64,000 nt of DNA from the NCBI GenBank assembly GCA_963769435.1, contig CAVYLN010000002.1, positions 1,178,001 through 1,242,000 of the forward strand, given 5' to 3'. Both the position numbers and the translations under genes were made by a program. The first letter of the stretch is position 1, and each line of letters begins with the position of its first letter. The notes beneath the pieces are model-generated. The model made no database searches, was not told the origin of the DNA, and was given only the letters and a program-made list of their open reading frames with translations. The DNA comes from JADKAV01 sp963769435 (GTDB lineage: Bacteria > Actinomycetota > Actinomycetes > S36-B12 > UBA10799). Positions 1 to 9,126 of the stretch are shown piece by piece.

Positions 1-49
1 CAGCGGCTGCGGTCATCCGCTGGTACTCGTCGGGGCCGAGTACGAACAT
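1..49 (-). CDS. Partial gene start downstream of AmrS
   Basis: Only the first 16 codons are inside the window, beginning MFVLGPDEYQRM. The ATG lies 9 nt after the stop of the radical-SAM gene on the same strand, so it is probably cotranscribed. In this neighbourhood the usual partners are the AmmeMemoRadiSam system proteins A (AMMECR1) or B (MEMO1), but 16 residues are too few to tell. The assignment is inference from context. Confidence 0.45.
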   Translation of the reverse strand, partial: MFVLGPDEYQRMTAAA

Positions 50-58
50 GACCCCAGG

Positions 59-1162
59 CTAGCCGTGAAGAGTGACCGGCATCCTGCGTCGGCCCCAAGT
101 GCCGGGGCTCTGTGCGAAGACGCCGGGCAGGACCGTGCCGCAGTGTGCGCAGGCACCACGCTCGTCGAGGTCGTAGGTCAGCAACTCGTACCAGTCCCGT
201 CCGATCACCGGGCGCCGGCAGCCCGGGCAGAAGGTGGTGTCGCCGTCGGGATCGTGCACGTTGCCCGTGTAGGCGAAACGCACGCCGTGGTCCAGGGCGA
301 TCCGGCGCGCGCGGGTCAGCGATGCCGGCGGTGTGGCCGGGACGTCCAGCATCTTCCAGTCCGGATGGAACGCGCTGAAGTGCATCGGGACGTCCTGGCC
401 GAGGTGATCCACCACCCAGGTCACCATCTGGGAGAGTTCGGCATCGGAGTCGTTGTGATCGGGTACCACCAACGTCGTCAGCTCGACCCACACGGGGCAC
501 TCGGTGACCGCCCACTCGATGGTCTCCAGCACCTTGTCGAGATCACCCCCGCACACCTTGCGGTAGTAGTCCTGAGTGAAACCCTTCAGATCGATGTTGA
601 CGGCATCCATCGCGCCGAACAGTTCGGCGCGCGGACCCGGCTCGATGTATCCGGCTGTCACCCCGACCGTGCGGATCCCCGCCTCCCGGCAGGCCAGTGC
701 GGTGTCCACCGCGTACTCGAGGAACACGACCGGGTCGTTGTAGGTGAATGCGACACTGGTGCATCCCAGCCGCACCGCCGCGTCGGCGATCGCCTCCGGC
801 GACGCGGAGTCGGCAAGCGTGTCGATGTCCCGGGATTTCGAGATGTCCCAGTTCTGACAGAACTTGCACGTCAGGTTGCAGCCCGCGGTACCGAACGACA
901 GCACCGGCGTCCCCGGCAAGAAGTGGTTGAGAGGCTTCTTCTCGATCGGATCGATGCAGTACCCACTGGACCGGCCGTAGGTCGTGGAGACGATCGCGTC
1001 GTTCTCACGTGCCCGGACGAAGCAGAGCCCGCGCTGTCCCTCGTGGAGCCGGCACGCTCGCGGGCAGATGTCGCACTGGACCCGGCCGTCGTCGAGCAGG
1101 TGCCAGTACTTCGTTTCGGCGACCTCGCCGAACGACGCGCTGGTGCGGACCTTCGCCCCCAT
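59..1162 (-). CDS. amrS: AmmeMemoRadiSam system radical SAM enzyme
   Basis: A 367-residue radical SAM protein. The iron-sulfur site CNLTCKFC (CxxxCxxC) sits near residue 95, after an N-terminal Cys cluster (CDICPRAC) and the family-typical stretch IEKKPLNHF. A C-terminal CPGC/CAHC pair suggests a second zinc or Fe-S site. The length and motif order match the AmrS family (formerly PflX or pyruvate formate-lyase activator-like). The substrate is not established. The next gene on the same strand starts 9 nt downstream, consistent with an Amr operon. The frame is intact. Family assignment is firm; function is known only at family level. Confidence 0.9.
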   Translation of the reverse strand: MGAKVRTSASFGEVAETKYWHLLDDGRVQCDICPRACRLHEGQRGLCFVRARENDAIVSTTYGRSSGYCIDPIEKKPLNHFLPGTPVLSFGTAGCNLTCKFCQNWDISKSRDIDTLADSASPEAIADAAVRLGCTSVAFTYNDPVVFLEYAVDTALACREAGIRTVGVTAGYIEPGPRAELFGAMDAVNIDLKGFTQDYYRKVCGGDLDKVLETIEWAVTECPVWVELTTLVVPDHNDSDAELSQMVTWVVDHLGQDVPMHFSAFHPDWKMLDVPATPPASLTRARRIALDHGVRFAYTGNVHDPDGDTTFCPGCRRPVIGRDWYELLTYDLDERGACAHCGTVLPGVFAQSPGTWGRRRMPVTLHG

Positions 1163-1237
1163 ACAACGAGCGCACCACCATTGGTCTCCGCTGTCAAGGG
1201 GCGAAGTGCGCCCCGCCCGTCGCCGACGCCCGCGGCC

Positions 1238-1604
1238 TCACCCGGGCAACTCCAAGTGGTACGCGAAGTGGCTGTCGAGGGCCAGCAGGAACGCGCCTTG
1301 CACCACGACGGCCTCACCGTCGCCTCGAAGGCCGCGCCGCACGGCCATGACACCGAGCGCGATGTAGCCCACATCGGCCACGGTGTTGATCAGCAGCACG
1401 CGGCGCAGACGAGCGGGCTCGGGTGCCGGGCGGGTGAACCCGAAACCGGCGATCGCAGCGTCCACGACACCCCAGGCGAGTGTCTGTCGCCCGAAGTTGC
1501 GGGCGAACCCGGTACGTCCCCGGGCCATCAGTGCGGCGCCGCCCACGTATGGAGACCGCCGACCACACCCCGAGCGTGCCCAGCAGGTGCTTGTGCGTAG
1601 TCAT
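1238..1604 (-). CDS. DUF6992-like small membrane protein, frameshifted
   Basis: The reading frame is split. A start MTTHKHLLGTLGVWSAVSI lies in one frame and the rest, beginning VGGAALMARGRTGF, in another. One extra base near position 1550 separates them. Joined, the product is about 120 residues with hydrophobic segments around GVWSAVSI, QTLAWGVVDAAIAGF and VLLINTVADVGYIALGV. The QTLAWGxxDAxIAxFG pattern fits the DUF6992 family of unknown function. The start ATG overlaps the stop of the DUF5522 gene by 4 nt (ATGA), which supports both the start and translational coupling. Confidence 0.65.
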
Positions 1605-1825
1605 GACGTCCGCCCCACGTAGGGGCAGTGGCGGCACCCGTTGTGACAACACGTGCCGCGGTCGAGGTGGAAAGCCGCGGTCAGGACGAACAACCCCGTC
1701 TGCGGATCCACGTACCCCGCCCTTCCGGCATCGACGGCGGCCCGATGGGCGGCGAGGATCTCGTCACGCCGTGGATGATCGAGCGGCAGCCTGCTCGGGT
1801 GCGGGACTTCTGCAGCGCGGGACAC
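1601..1825 (-). CDS. DUF5522 cysteine-rich small protein
   Basis: A 74-residue protein starting with GTG. The C-terminus carries the compact motif CCHNGCRHCPY, and a conserved block GYVDPQTGLFVLTAAFHL precedes it. This matches DUF5522, a short family of unknown function whose clustered cysteines may bind metal (inference). Its stop overlaps the start of the DUF6992-like gene, so the two are probably translated together. The gap to the upstream DUF2461 gene is 7 nt, suggesting a three-gene operon. Confidence 0.75.
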   Translation of the reverse strand: MSRAAEVPHPSRLPLDHPRRDEILAAHRAAVDAGRAGYVDPQTGLFVLTAAFHLDRGTCCHNGCRHCPYVGRTS

Positions 1826-1832
1826 CTTCCCA

Positions 1833-2464
1833 TTATTCCGGCGGTCCGACGATGTCCGCCAGCGTGACGATCATCGGGCGCAACTTCTCGAACGAGGAGG
1901 CGACGCTGGTCCGCAGGCGGCGGGTCTCCATCCACGCCTGTGGCTCCCAGGTCCGCGACGCGTGCAGAGTGCGATGGCGCAGCAGGTCGATGTCGGCGTG
2001 GTCCTCGGGCACACCCCGCGGCCGGGTCTTCAACTGATCGCCGCCCATGGTCGAACCCGGCTCTCGGCAGTCCCTTGATCGCCGCGCGCAGGTCGGCTGC
2101 ACCGTACTCGAGCAGATGCTCGCGGAACCTCTTCACCTGCGGTGATGTCGACATGTACCAGCCACCGGCGACCATGAGACCGCGCGGCGGACACCTGCAG
2201 GTACCACCCGAGGCCGTTCTCCGCGGCGAACAGGCAACCCTGATGATCCTTGTACGGCGTCTTGTCCTTGCTGAAGCGGATGTCGCGATACGGCCGGTAC
2301 AACTTGGCCGATCCGAACTCTGGTTCCAGCGCGAGTGCGAGCTCGGCCAGCGGTTCACGCACGAACTGCTCGTACTCAGCCTTGTGGTCGGCCCAGAACT
2401 GCTTGGTGTTGTCGACTGCAAGGTGGTCGTAGAAGTCGAATGCCTCCGCGGGGATTCCTGTCAT
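1833..2464 (-). CDS. DUF2461 family protein, two frameshifts
   Basis: Three fragments in different frames join into one protein of about 209 residues. The N-terminal part has the DUF2461 block FYDHLAVDNTKQFWADHK and YRPYRDIRFSKDKTPYKDHQ. The middle part has GLMVAGGWYMSTSPQVKRFR. The C-terminal part has DLLRHRTLHASRTW and ends VTLADIVGPPE. Breaks lie near 2170-2190 and 2040-2055. All parts match DUF2461 (TIGR02453), so the gene is read as intact with sequence errors. Its function is unknown. Confidence 0.8.
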
Positions 2465-2528
2465 GGACCAAGCCTGTCACCGCTGGAGCAGACGTCAACC
2501 CGACCTGATCGCAACTGTGGATACCGGA

Positions 2529-3128
2529 CTACGGCAGTACGGACACCAGCCTGCCGATCGGCTGGCCATTGCTGAACAACTTCGTGTCCAGAGCCGAGTT
2601 CAGGACGTCCCCGACTGCGAGCGCCGGGTTGAGGAACACGTTGCCGGTGGTCTTGGCCTGGTACTTCTTGGTCGCCCGTGACTTCAACTTCTTGACGATC
2701 ATGATCGGAAGGCGTTTGCCGTCCAGGGAGGGGTCCACTCCGCTGACCACAGCGGTGATCGTCTTGGTGCTCTGCTCCAAGCGCGGGGACGAGACCACCA
2801 CAGTGCGGGCCTTGGGCCCGTTGGTGAACACCATCGCTCCCTCGTGGCGGATGACCCCCTTCTTCGTGATCTTGGTGACCGGGAACGTGAAGCCGGTGGA
2901 CACGCCCCATGTCTGGGAGTCCTGGCCTGCTGCCGACGAGGTGACGGCCGGTGCGATGGCGAAGAGCCCGAGCCCCTCGGAGACGAGGGCGTCGACCTGG
3001 GTACCGGGCAGGGTGATCGTGGTCTGGGTTCCCGGCGGCAGATTCGCTCCCGAGGCAGGCGCGGTCGCAGCGACGGTGCCGCCGGCGACGAGGGCGGCGG
3101 TGACGGCAACGGCGGTGGACTTGTTCAT
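2529..3128 (-). CDS. Exported protein of unknown function
   Basis: A 199-residue protein. The N-terminus MNKSTAVAVTAALVAGGTVA followed by ATAPASGA is a clear Sec signal peptide with a probable cleavage site after ASGA. The mature part is rich in beta-forming Thr/Val segments and Lys. No catalytic motif was recognised. The start is the last ATG before the signal peptide; an upstream in-frame extension lacks signal-peptide character. It is divergent from the acyltransferase gene across a 157-nt spacer. Confidence 0.7.
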   Translation of the reverse strand: MNKSTAVAVTAALVAGGTVAATAPASGANLPPGTQTTITLPGTQVDALVSEGLGLFAIAPAVTSSAAGQDSQTWGVSTGFTFPVTKITKKGVIRHEGAMVFTNGPKARTVVVSSPRLEQSTKTITAVVSGVDPSLDGKRLPIMIVKKLKSRATKKYQAKTTGNVFLNPALAVGDVLNSALDTKLFSNGQPIGRLVSVLP

Positions 3129-3272
3129 CGGGTGTGCCTCTCGTGGGGATCTGGACCAACCGTAGGGGCCGCCGGGGATGCGCCCCGGGATTGAATCGCG
3201 GACGCGGTCGGCGCAAGCGGCGCAGCGGGCGGTCCACGGCACGTCGCCGGGCACGTGTGCGGGCATGCGTCC

Positions 3273-3278
3273 TACTGT
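3273..3278 (+). promoter_or_regulatory. -10 box TACTGT
   Basis: It lies 7 nt before the ATG of the acyltransferase-3 gene, consistent with a leaderless transcript. Confidence 0.5.
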
Positions 3279-3285
3279 CGGACGC

Positions 3286-4554
3286 ATGGCCCTGCGCGAG
3301 CGGATCGTTGCCGCGACTTCCGGGCGGGATCGGGTGCTCGACGCGGTGAAAGCGGTGGCCCTGCTCCTGGTGATCGTGGGGCACAGCCTGGCCTGGCACG
3401 TACGCCCGGACGGCACTGCGGTCAACGTGCTCGAGGATGTCCCCGGGTTGATCCCGCTGACCTGGGTCTTTCAGGTACTGCCCCTGTTCTTCGCTGCGGG
3501 GGCCGTGTCGAACGCATCGTCGTTGACACGCCATTCCTCTCGCGCCTACCTGAGCGCCCGAGGCCACCGGTTGCTCGCCCCAGTGGTGGTCTACGCCGGG
3601 TTGTGGACCGTGCTTCTGCTGCCCTTCGGCGGGTCGGAACAGGTGCGCGGCGCCGGACGGTTCCTGGCCCAGTTGCTCTGGTTCGCAGGGGTCTACCTGC
3701 TCGTGTCCGCAGCGGCGGTCATCACCACCAGGTGGGTGGGACGACCGGTGCTGACCCTCGGCGTCTGGCTGGCGGCGATCATCGCGGTCGATGCACTGCG
3801 GACCACGGACCTGGCTGCCTGGGGATGGCTGAACATGCTGCTCGTCTGGGGATGGCTGCACCAGTGCGGCTACTACCTGCCGCGCCTGCGCGGTCACCGC
3901 CTGCTGGCCCCGGTCGGGCTCGGCCTCATCGCGCTGGCGGTGATGGTGGCCCACGCGGGCCCGTATTCACACTCGTTGATCTCGGTGGCAGGTGTGCCGG
4001 GCCTGTCGAATCTCGCACCCCCGAGTGTCGTGCTGGCCCTGTACGGGGCAGGCCAGATCCTGATCATCGCGGGGCTGTGGGACCTACTGGGCCGAGCCCT
4101 GCGCAACGACCGGGTGTGGGCCGTGGTCGCGCTGGTCGGGGCGCGCGGGATGGGGATGTATCTGTGGCACATCCCACTGGTCGGGGTGGCGGCAGGGGCG
4201 GCGATCGTCACTGGGTGGGATGCGTGGCCGCTGAGTCCGTCCTGGTGGACGGTGCACCTTCTGGTCGTGGTCCTCGTGGTGCCGGGCGCGTGGCTGATCG
4301 CCGGCCTCGCCGAGACCCCGCAGCGCTGGTTGTCCAGATGGAACCCGCGGATCGCGGCCCCGGCCGCGGGCTGCGTCATCGGCGGGGCGGCGGTGCTCAA
4401 CATGGCGGCGACCGGCTTCGCCACCGCTTGGGGCCCCGGCGCGGTCGGGCTGCCGTCGTCATCGGTGGTGAATCTGCTGCTGGTGGCACTCGCCTACGCG
4501 ATGGTCCAAACGGCGGCCCGATCCCGCGCGGCCGCAGGCCGGCCTACGGGTTGA
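3286..4554 (+). CDS. Acyltransferase-3 family integral membrane protein
   Basis: A 422-residue polytopic membrane protein. The N-terminal DAVKAVALLLVIVGHSLAWH carries the His of the acyltransferase-3 (OafA-like) fold. About ten hydrophobic segments follow, and GMGMYLWHIPLVG near residue 290 is the typical later motif. Such enzymes acetylate or acylate sugars, lipids or surface polymers; the substrate cannot be told. The ATG was chosen because TACTGT lies 7 nt upstream, a leaderless-type -10 box. The 3' end overlaps the convergent DUF202-like gene by 11 nt. Confidence 0.85.
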   Translation: MALRERIVAATSGRDRVLDAVKAVALLLVIVGHSLAWHVRPDGTAVNVLEDVPGLIPLTWVFQVLPLFFAAGAVSNASSLTRHSSRAYLSARGHRLLAPVVVYAGLWTVLLLPFGGSEQVRGAGRFLAQLLWFAGVYLLVSAAAVITTRWVGRPVLTLGVWLAAIIAVDALRTTDLAAWGWLNMLLVWGWLHQCGYYLPRLRGHRLLAPVGLGLIALAVMVAHAGPYSHSLISVAGVPGLSNLAPPSVVLALYGAGQILIIAGLWDLLGRALRNDRVWAVVALVGARGMGMYLWHIPLVGVAAGAAIVTGWDAWPLSPSWWTVHLLVVVLVVPGAWLIAGLAETPQRWLSRWNPRIAAPAAGCVIGGAAVLNMAATGFATAWGPGAVGLPSSSVVNLLLVALAYAMVQTAARSRAAAGRPTG

Positions 4555-4813
4555 CCAGCACGCTCAGCGCGAGCAGACACCCGACCGCCGTGAGCATCAC
4601 CGGCTCCCATGTGGGTGCCGGATGGACCTGGCGCAACGTGTTGAGCCGGTGGGCCGCGGGTATGCAGCCGACCAGGCCGACGACGCCGACCAGGACAGCC
4701 AGGTGCAGCAACCCGGCAAGGGCGAGATGGACGGAACCGACCCCCGCGACCACCAGCACGGCCAAGACCGTTCTGCGCCATGCCAGCCGTGTTCGCTCGG
4801 TCTGCGAGTTCAT
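4544..4813 (-). CDS. DUF202-like small membrane protein (second of pair)
   Basis: An 89-residue protein beginning MNSQTERTRLAWRRTVLAVL. The TERTxLAWxRT motif is the hallmark of the DUF202/YidH family. Three hydrophobic segments are predicted. Its ATG overlaps the stop of the preceding DUF202 gene by 4 nt, so the pair is translationally coupled. Function is unknown. Confidence 0.8.
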   Translation of the reverse strand: MNSQTERTRLAWRRTVLAVLVVAGVGSVHLALAGLLHLAVLVGVVGLVGCIPAAHRLNTLRQVHPAPTWEPVMLTAVGCLLALSVLVNP

Positions 4814-5136
4814 ACGACCGTCCCGGCGATCACGATGACCGCCAGCGCCACCATGCCGATCGTCAGGATCAGCGGGCCTCGCTGTGTGGGCAGCGCAGCC
4901 CCGGACTGCATGGCCTGCTGCACGTCCAACCAGTGGCGGTAGGAGGTGACCGTCAGAACTCCACCCAGCACGGAGAAGCCGACAGCCGCCACGCTCAGCA
5001 ACCACGACCCGCCGGCGTCCGAGATGAAGATCCGGATCGCGATGCCGCCGGCGATCAGGGCCAGCCCGGTGCGCACCCACGCCAAGTACGTGCGCTCGTT
5101 GGCCAGCGAGTACCGGTAGTCGAGCTCCTCAGCCAT
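4810..5136 (-). CDS. DUF202 (YidH-like) membrane protein
   Basis: A 108-residue protein with NERTYLAWVRTGLALIAGG at its start, the DUF202 signature, and three transmembrane segments. It starts within the last codons of the alpha-glucosidase gene (8-nt overlap) and overlaps the next DUF202 gene. A run of coupled minus-strand genes results. Function is unknown in this family. Confidence 0.85.
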   Translation of the reverse strand: MAEELDYRYSLANERTYLAWVRTGLALIAGGIAIRIFISDAGGSWLLSVAAVGFSVLGGVLTVTSYRHWLDVQQAMQSGAALPTQRGPLILTIGMVALAVIVIAGTVV

Positions 5137-6804
5137 GGTCGGTCTCCAGGCAGTACACGCGCGCCTCCCACGGACGCAGCACCGCACCTTCCGGATCCCG
5201 GTGGTTGGCGATCACCACGTCTGCTTCGGGCACGAACGGCAGGGTGGATGGTTCGGCATTCACATTCGCCACCACCAGCAGACGCGTCCGTGGCGTGGTG
5301 CGGGTGAACGCGTAGATCGCCGGATGATCGGCAAGCAGTAGTTCGAACACCCCGTCGCGCACCGCCGGTTGTTCGTGGCGGAATTCGATGAGACGGCGAT
5401 AGTAGGCGAACACCGATTCCGGATCGTCCACCTCTGCCGCAGCGTTGATCCGGGTGTGGTTCGGGTTCACCGCCAGCCAGGGAGTACCGGTGGTGAACCC
5501 GGCGTGCCGGGAGTCGTCCCACTGCATCGGCGTGCGGGCGTTGTCACGGCCCTTGGCGCGCAGACCACGCAAGACTGATTGCGGCTCAAGGCCCTGCTCC
5601 GCGATGGCCTGCCGGTAGTGGTTCAGAGATTCGACGTCGCGGAACTGGGAGATTTCAGTGAACGGGAAGTTGGTCATCCCGAGTTCTTCACCCTGGTAGA
5701 TGTACGGCGTGCCGCGGTGCAGGTGGAGCACCGTGGCCAGCAGTGTCGCGCTCTCGTACCAGAAATCCTCGTCGCCGTAGCGCGAGACGATGCGCGGTTG
5801 GTCGTGGTTGTTCCAGTAGAGGCTGTTCCAGCCGACGTCCGCGAGTCCGTACTGCCATTTCGCGAGGTTGCCCTTGAGCTCGACGAGGTCCAACGGGCGC
5901 ACATCCCACTTGCCGAGCCCCTGATCGAGTTCGACGTGCTCGAACTGGAACACCATGTCGAGTTCGCGGCGGCGCGCGTCGGTGAGCAGGCGGGCCTGCT
6001 CCACGCTGACACCCGGAGTCTCCCCGACCGTCAGCAACTCGGCCTCACGACCGGCGAACACCGCCTCGTCCATCTCCTGCAAGAACTCGTGCAGCCTTGG
6101 CCCGTTGGCGTAGTACGGGCTCCCGTCGCCGTAGGGGTCCCCCGGATACACCGTGCCGTCAGGCAATTGCGGGGTCCTTCGAGATCAGGTTGATCACGTC
6201 CATCCGGAACCCGTCGACACCGCGGTCCAGCCACCAGTTCATGAGGTCATGGACGGCCCGTCGCACCTGCGGGTTCTCCCAGTTCAGGTCCGGCTGCTTC
6301 TTGGTGAACAGGTGCAGGTAGTACTCCCCGGTCGTGGCGTCACGTTCCCACGCACTGCCGGAGAAGATCGAACCCCAGTTGTTGGGCGGCGCCGGATCAC
6401 TCACCCTTGCGCCACCAGTACCAGTCCCGCTTCGGGCTGTCGGGGCTCGACCGCGACTCGACGAACCACGGGTGCTCGTCGGAGGTGTGGTTGACGACGA
6501 GGTCCATGATCAGCTTCATGCCCGCGGTCGTGGACCCCGGCGAGCAGCCGGTCGAAGTCGGCCAGTGTGCCGAACACCGGGTCGATGTCGCGGTAGTCGC
6601 TGATGTCGTAGCCGTTGTCGTCCTGCGGGGAGCGGTAGATCGGGGACAGCCACAGAACATCGACACCGAGGCCGGCCGAGGTAGTCGAGCTTGGCCTCGA
6701 TGCCCGGGAGGTCACCGATGCCGTCACCGTTGGAATCGGCGAACGAGCGCGGGTAGATCTGATACACCACGGCGTTCTGCCACCATTGAGCCACGGTCGC
6801 CACG
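5129..6804 (-). CDS. GH13 alpha-glucosidase, about four frameshifts
   Basis: The gene is split over five frames but joins into one GH13 protein of about 555 residues. It opens with AQWWQNAVVYQIYPRSFADS and includes DLVVNHTSDEHPWF. Catalytic candidates are Asp in VDGFRMDV (nucleophile), Glu in TVGETPG (acid/base) and Asp in NNHDQPR. Breaks lie near 6675, 6520, 6405 and 6165. The order of parts fits oligo-1,6-glucosidase/alpha-glucosidase, which hydrolyses short alpha-glucosides in the cytosol. No signal peptide is seen. The GTG at 6802-6804 is a likely start; another GTG three codons later is possible. A second, intact GH13 paralogue lies at 42.1-43.8 kb. Confidence 0.85.
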
Positions 6805-6902
6805 GTAGTGCGAGGCCCGTACCCGGCGCGAGGCCGCGACACCGGCGCCGACATCGTCGGGGTGCCACACCGCGCATGCCGGCGCGCACCCTGCCGGCGT
6901 GG

Positions 6903-9033
6903 TCAGAACCCGTTGAGTTGATCCACGACCTCGAACAGATCCCCTTGGTCGTACCAGTTGACCGCGACGAAGTTGGGGATGTGCTCACGCTCGTCCCGGC
7001 AATTGCGGACCCTGTCTGCGAGGACGTCCTCGGTGTTCGCCTTCTGGGCGCTCGACACCAGAGTGGTGAAGCCGCTCAACCAGTGGTTGACCATGAAGAG
7101 TTCGGGCTCGGTCGGACCCCGGTTCGGTGCGCAGTCGAAATCGTCGACGGTCGCGTACGTGAATCCGGTGTCGGCCACGAGGTCGAAGCCGGCGTGGATG
7201 TACGGATACGGCTCGCCCCCGCCTTCGTTCTCCATCAGCACCAGGACCCGCTTGCCGGAATCGATCATCTGGCCCAGCGTCGGCCAGGGCTCACCCGTCC
7301 GGTGGACGTACGCCATGTCGGCCAGACCTGTGCGTTCGAGCACCTTCGCGGTGTCCGCCGGAGTGACGGTGTCCTGCACGAAGATCGTCACGACCTCCCG
7401 CGGGTGGGCATCGAGCCACTGCTTCACACCCGCCATCTCGGACTGCATCTCCGTGGCCCCGAGCTCACACAGCGTGTGGCACAGGAACGGCTGCTCGGGA
7501 CCGAGGGTCTGCTTCACCGCGCAGCCGGTCGATCGTCGCTACGCATCGCAGGGGTCAGCGCGGTCGCACGGCCGTCGGTGAAGTCGGCCTGTGCCCGGGC
7601 CAGGGAGCGCTCGGCGGTGACCACCCCGCCGGATGCCGTGGCCTGTCCGTACCACGTGTCGATGAGGAACACCCTGATGCCGTCGTCGAGCGACTCGACG
7701 ATGCCGGTGGGTTGTTCGGCGAGGAACCACCCGGGTCGGTCGGCCGCCGACATCGAGTTGTGACTGGCCGGGAATGCGACCTCGTCGAAGCGGCGGTCGC
7801 ACAGTTCCACGTGCCCGTTGCAGGCGTCCGGGTCCGCGGTCGACGCCGAGACCGGCGTGGCTTGCGGGAGGGATGCCGGGAGCAGCACAACTGCCAGCAG
7901 GACCACCGCAAGCACCCCGGCACCCACCGGCAGCAGCCACGCGAGCCGCCACCAGCCGGTCTGCTCGGCCTCGGTCTGCCGCTCGCGCGCACGCTCGACG
8001 ACGAGGTCGAGTTCCGTGATCCCGACGAGGAGCACGGCAACCCCGACCAGGACCGCCACGACCGCCAGCGCGACGTCCGGCGCGATCACGAACACCACTC
8101 CGACGCCGACGAAGACCAGGGCCCGGACCAGGGCCCAACCCTGTGACCGCGGCCGTCGGACGATCTGCCGGACGGCGGCGACGACGCGCGCATGGACCTG
8201 GACCTGCGGCAGGGCGGCGCTGGCCGCCACGACCAAGAGTGCGCCGACGAGCCCCGTCCACATCGCGCGCGCTGCCAGTGCCGCGCCGAACTCGTCTGCG
8301 GCCGCTTCCTGCAGCGCTGCGGCGACTCCGCCGGAATCGGCGAGACGACTGACCAGCCACCCGACGAGGGCCAGTACTGCCAGGGCCGCCGCAACCGCAA
8401 CGAGCGACCATCCGATCCGCAGGAACGCGAGCCGACGGTCCGGAGCGATCATCGCCGCCACGGCCCAGCACACGAGTGCCAGCACCGGAAGCACCCACGC
8501 CAGCGCGGTGATCGTCTGGAACAGCGGGATGATCCTGCGCCGCCACTCCCTGCCTGGCCGCCCACCTCGGCCAGGGTGACGTCGAGTTGGGCCGGGATGT
8601 TCTCGGCCAGGTCGGGCGAGACCGCCTCCGCGAGCGAGATCACCGACGACCCGATGTCGGCGATGGTGAGCAGGGCGGAATCCGAGCCCTTCTGGGTCAG
8701 CGCACTGTGGAACGAGATGACCGCATGCGGTGAAGACGCCGTCGAAAGCGCTGCTGGCGACCAGGGTCGCCGTCGCCGACTGCAGTGCAGGGGCGATGGC
8801 CACCAGATCCGGCTTCGCGTCGACCACGACCGTGGTCATCTGCGCGCCGATCGCAGTTGCCACCTGCGGATCCTGGCGCATCTGGTTCACATGGCCGGCG
8901 AAACGCTCCGCGTTGACGATGTTGGCGTTGAGGAACCCGGCGATGCTGCCCAGCAGGAAGAACACACCCGCCGAGCACGAGGGCGATCGACGACCATCTC
9001 GCGATGTCGCAATGTTCCTCCCTCGTCGCTCAT
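6903..9033 (-). CDS. Membrane-anchored PLC-like phosphodiesterase, several frameshifts
   Basis: Fragments in three frames join into a protein of about 700 residues. The N-terminal half has a transmembrane segment (FFLLGSIAGFLNANIV), a soluble part and about six further hydrophobic helices. The C-terminal third is a PLC-like TIM-barrel domain. FPASHNSMS and FLCHTLCELG hold the two expected catalytic histidines, and ends such as EVVTIFVQD fit the fold. Breaks are seen near 7525, 8540-8570, 8700, 8970 and 8990. The domain probably faces outward and cleaves a phosphodiester (inference). The start MSDEGG is the best ATG upstream of the first helix. Confidence 0.7.
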
Positions 9034-9126
9034 GGCGCGGCGCTCACACCCTCCAAGACGACTACTCTATGTAACCGACTCCACTTCGAATGGTCACAGC
9101 AGACGTCAAGGACGGATAGTTGAACC

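Noticed and set aside
65..1600. Long plus-strand open frame of 511 codons antisense to amrS
   Set aside because: It is an antisense shadow of a well-supported radical-SAM gene; high GC gives long reverse frames, and it lacks recognisable domains.
2461..3954. Minus-strand frame of 497 codons
   Set aside because: Low-complexity shadow overlapping the exported-protein and acyltransferase genes, with no domain.
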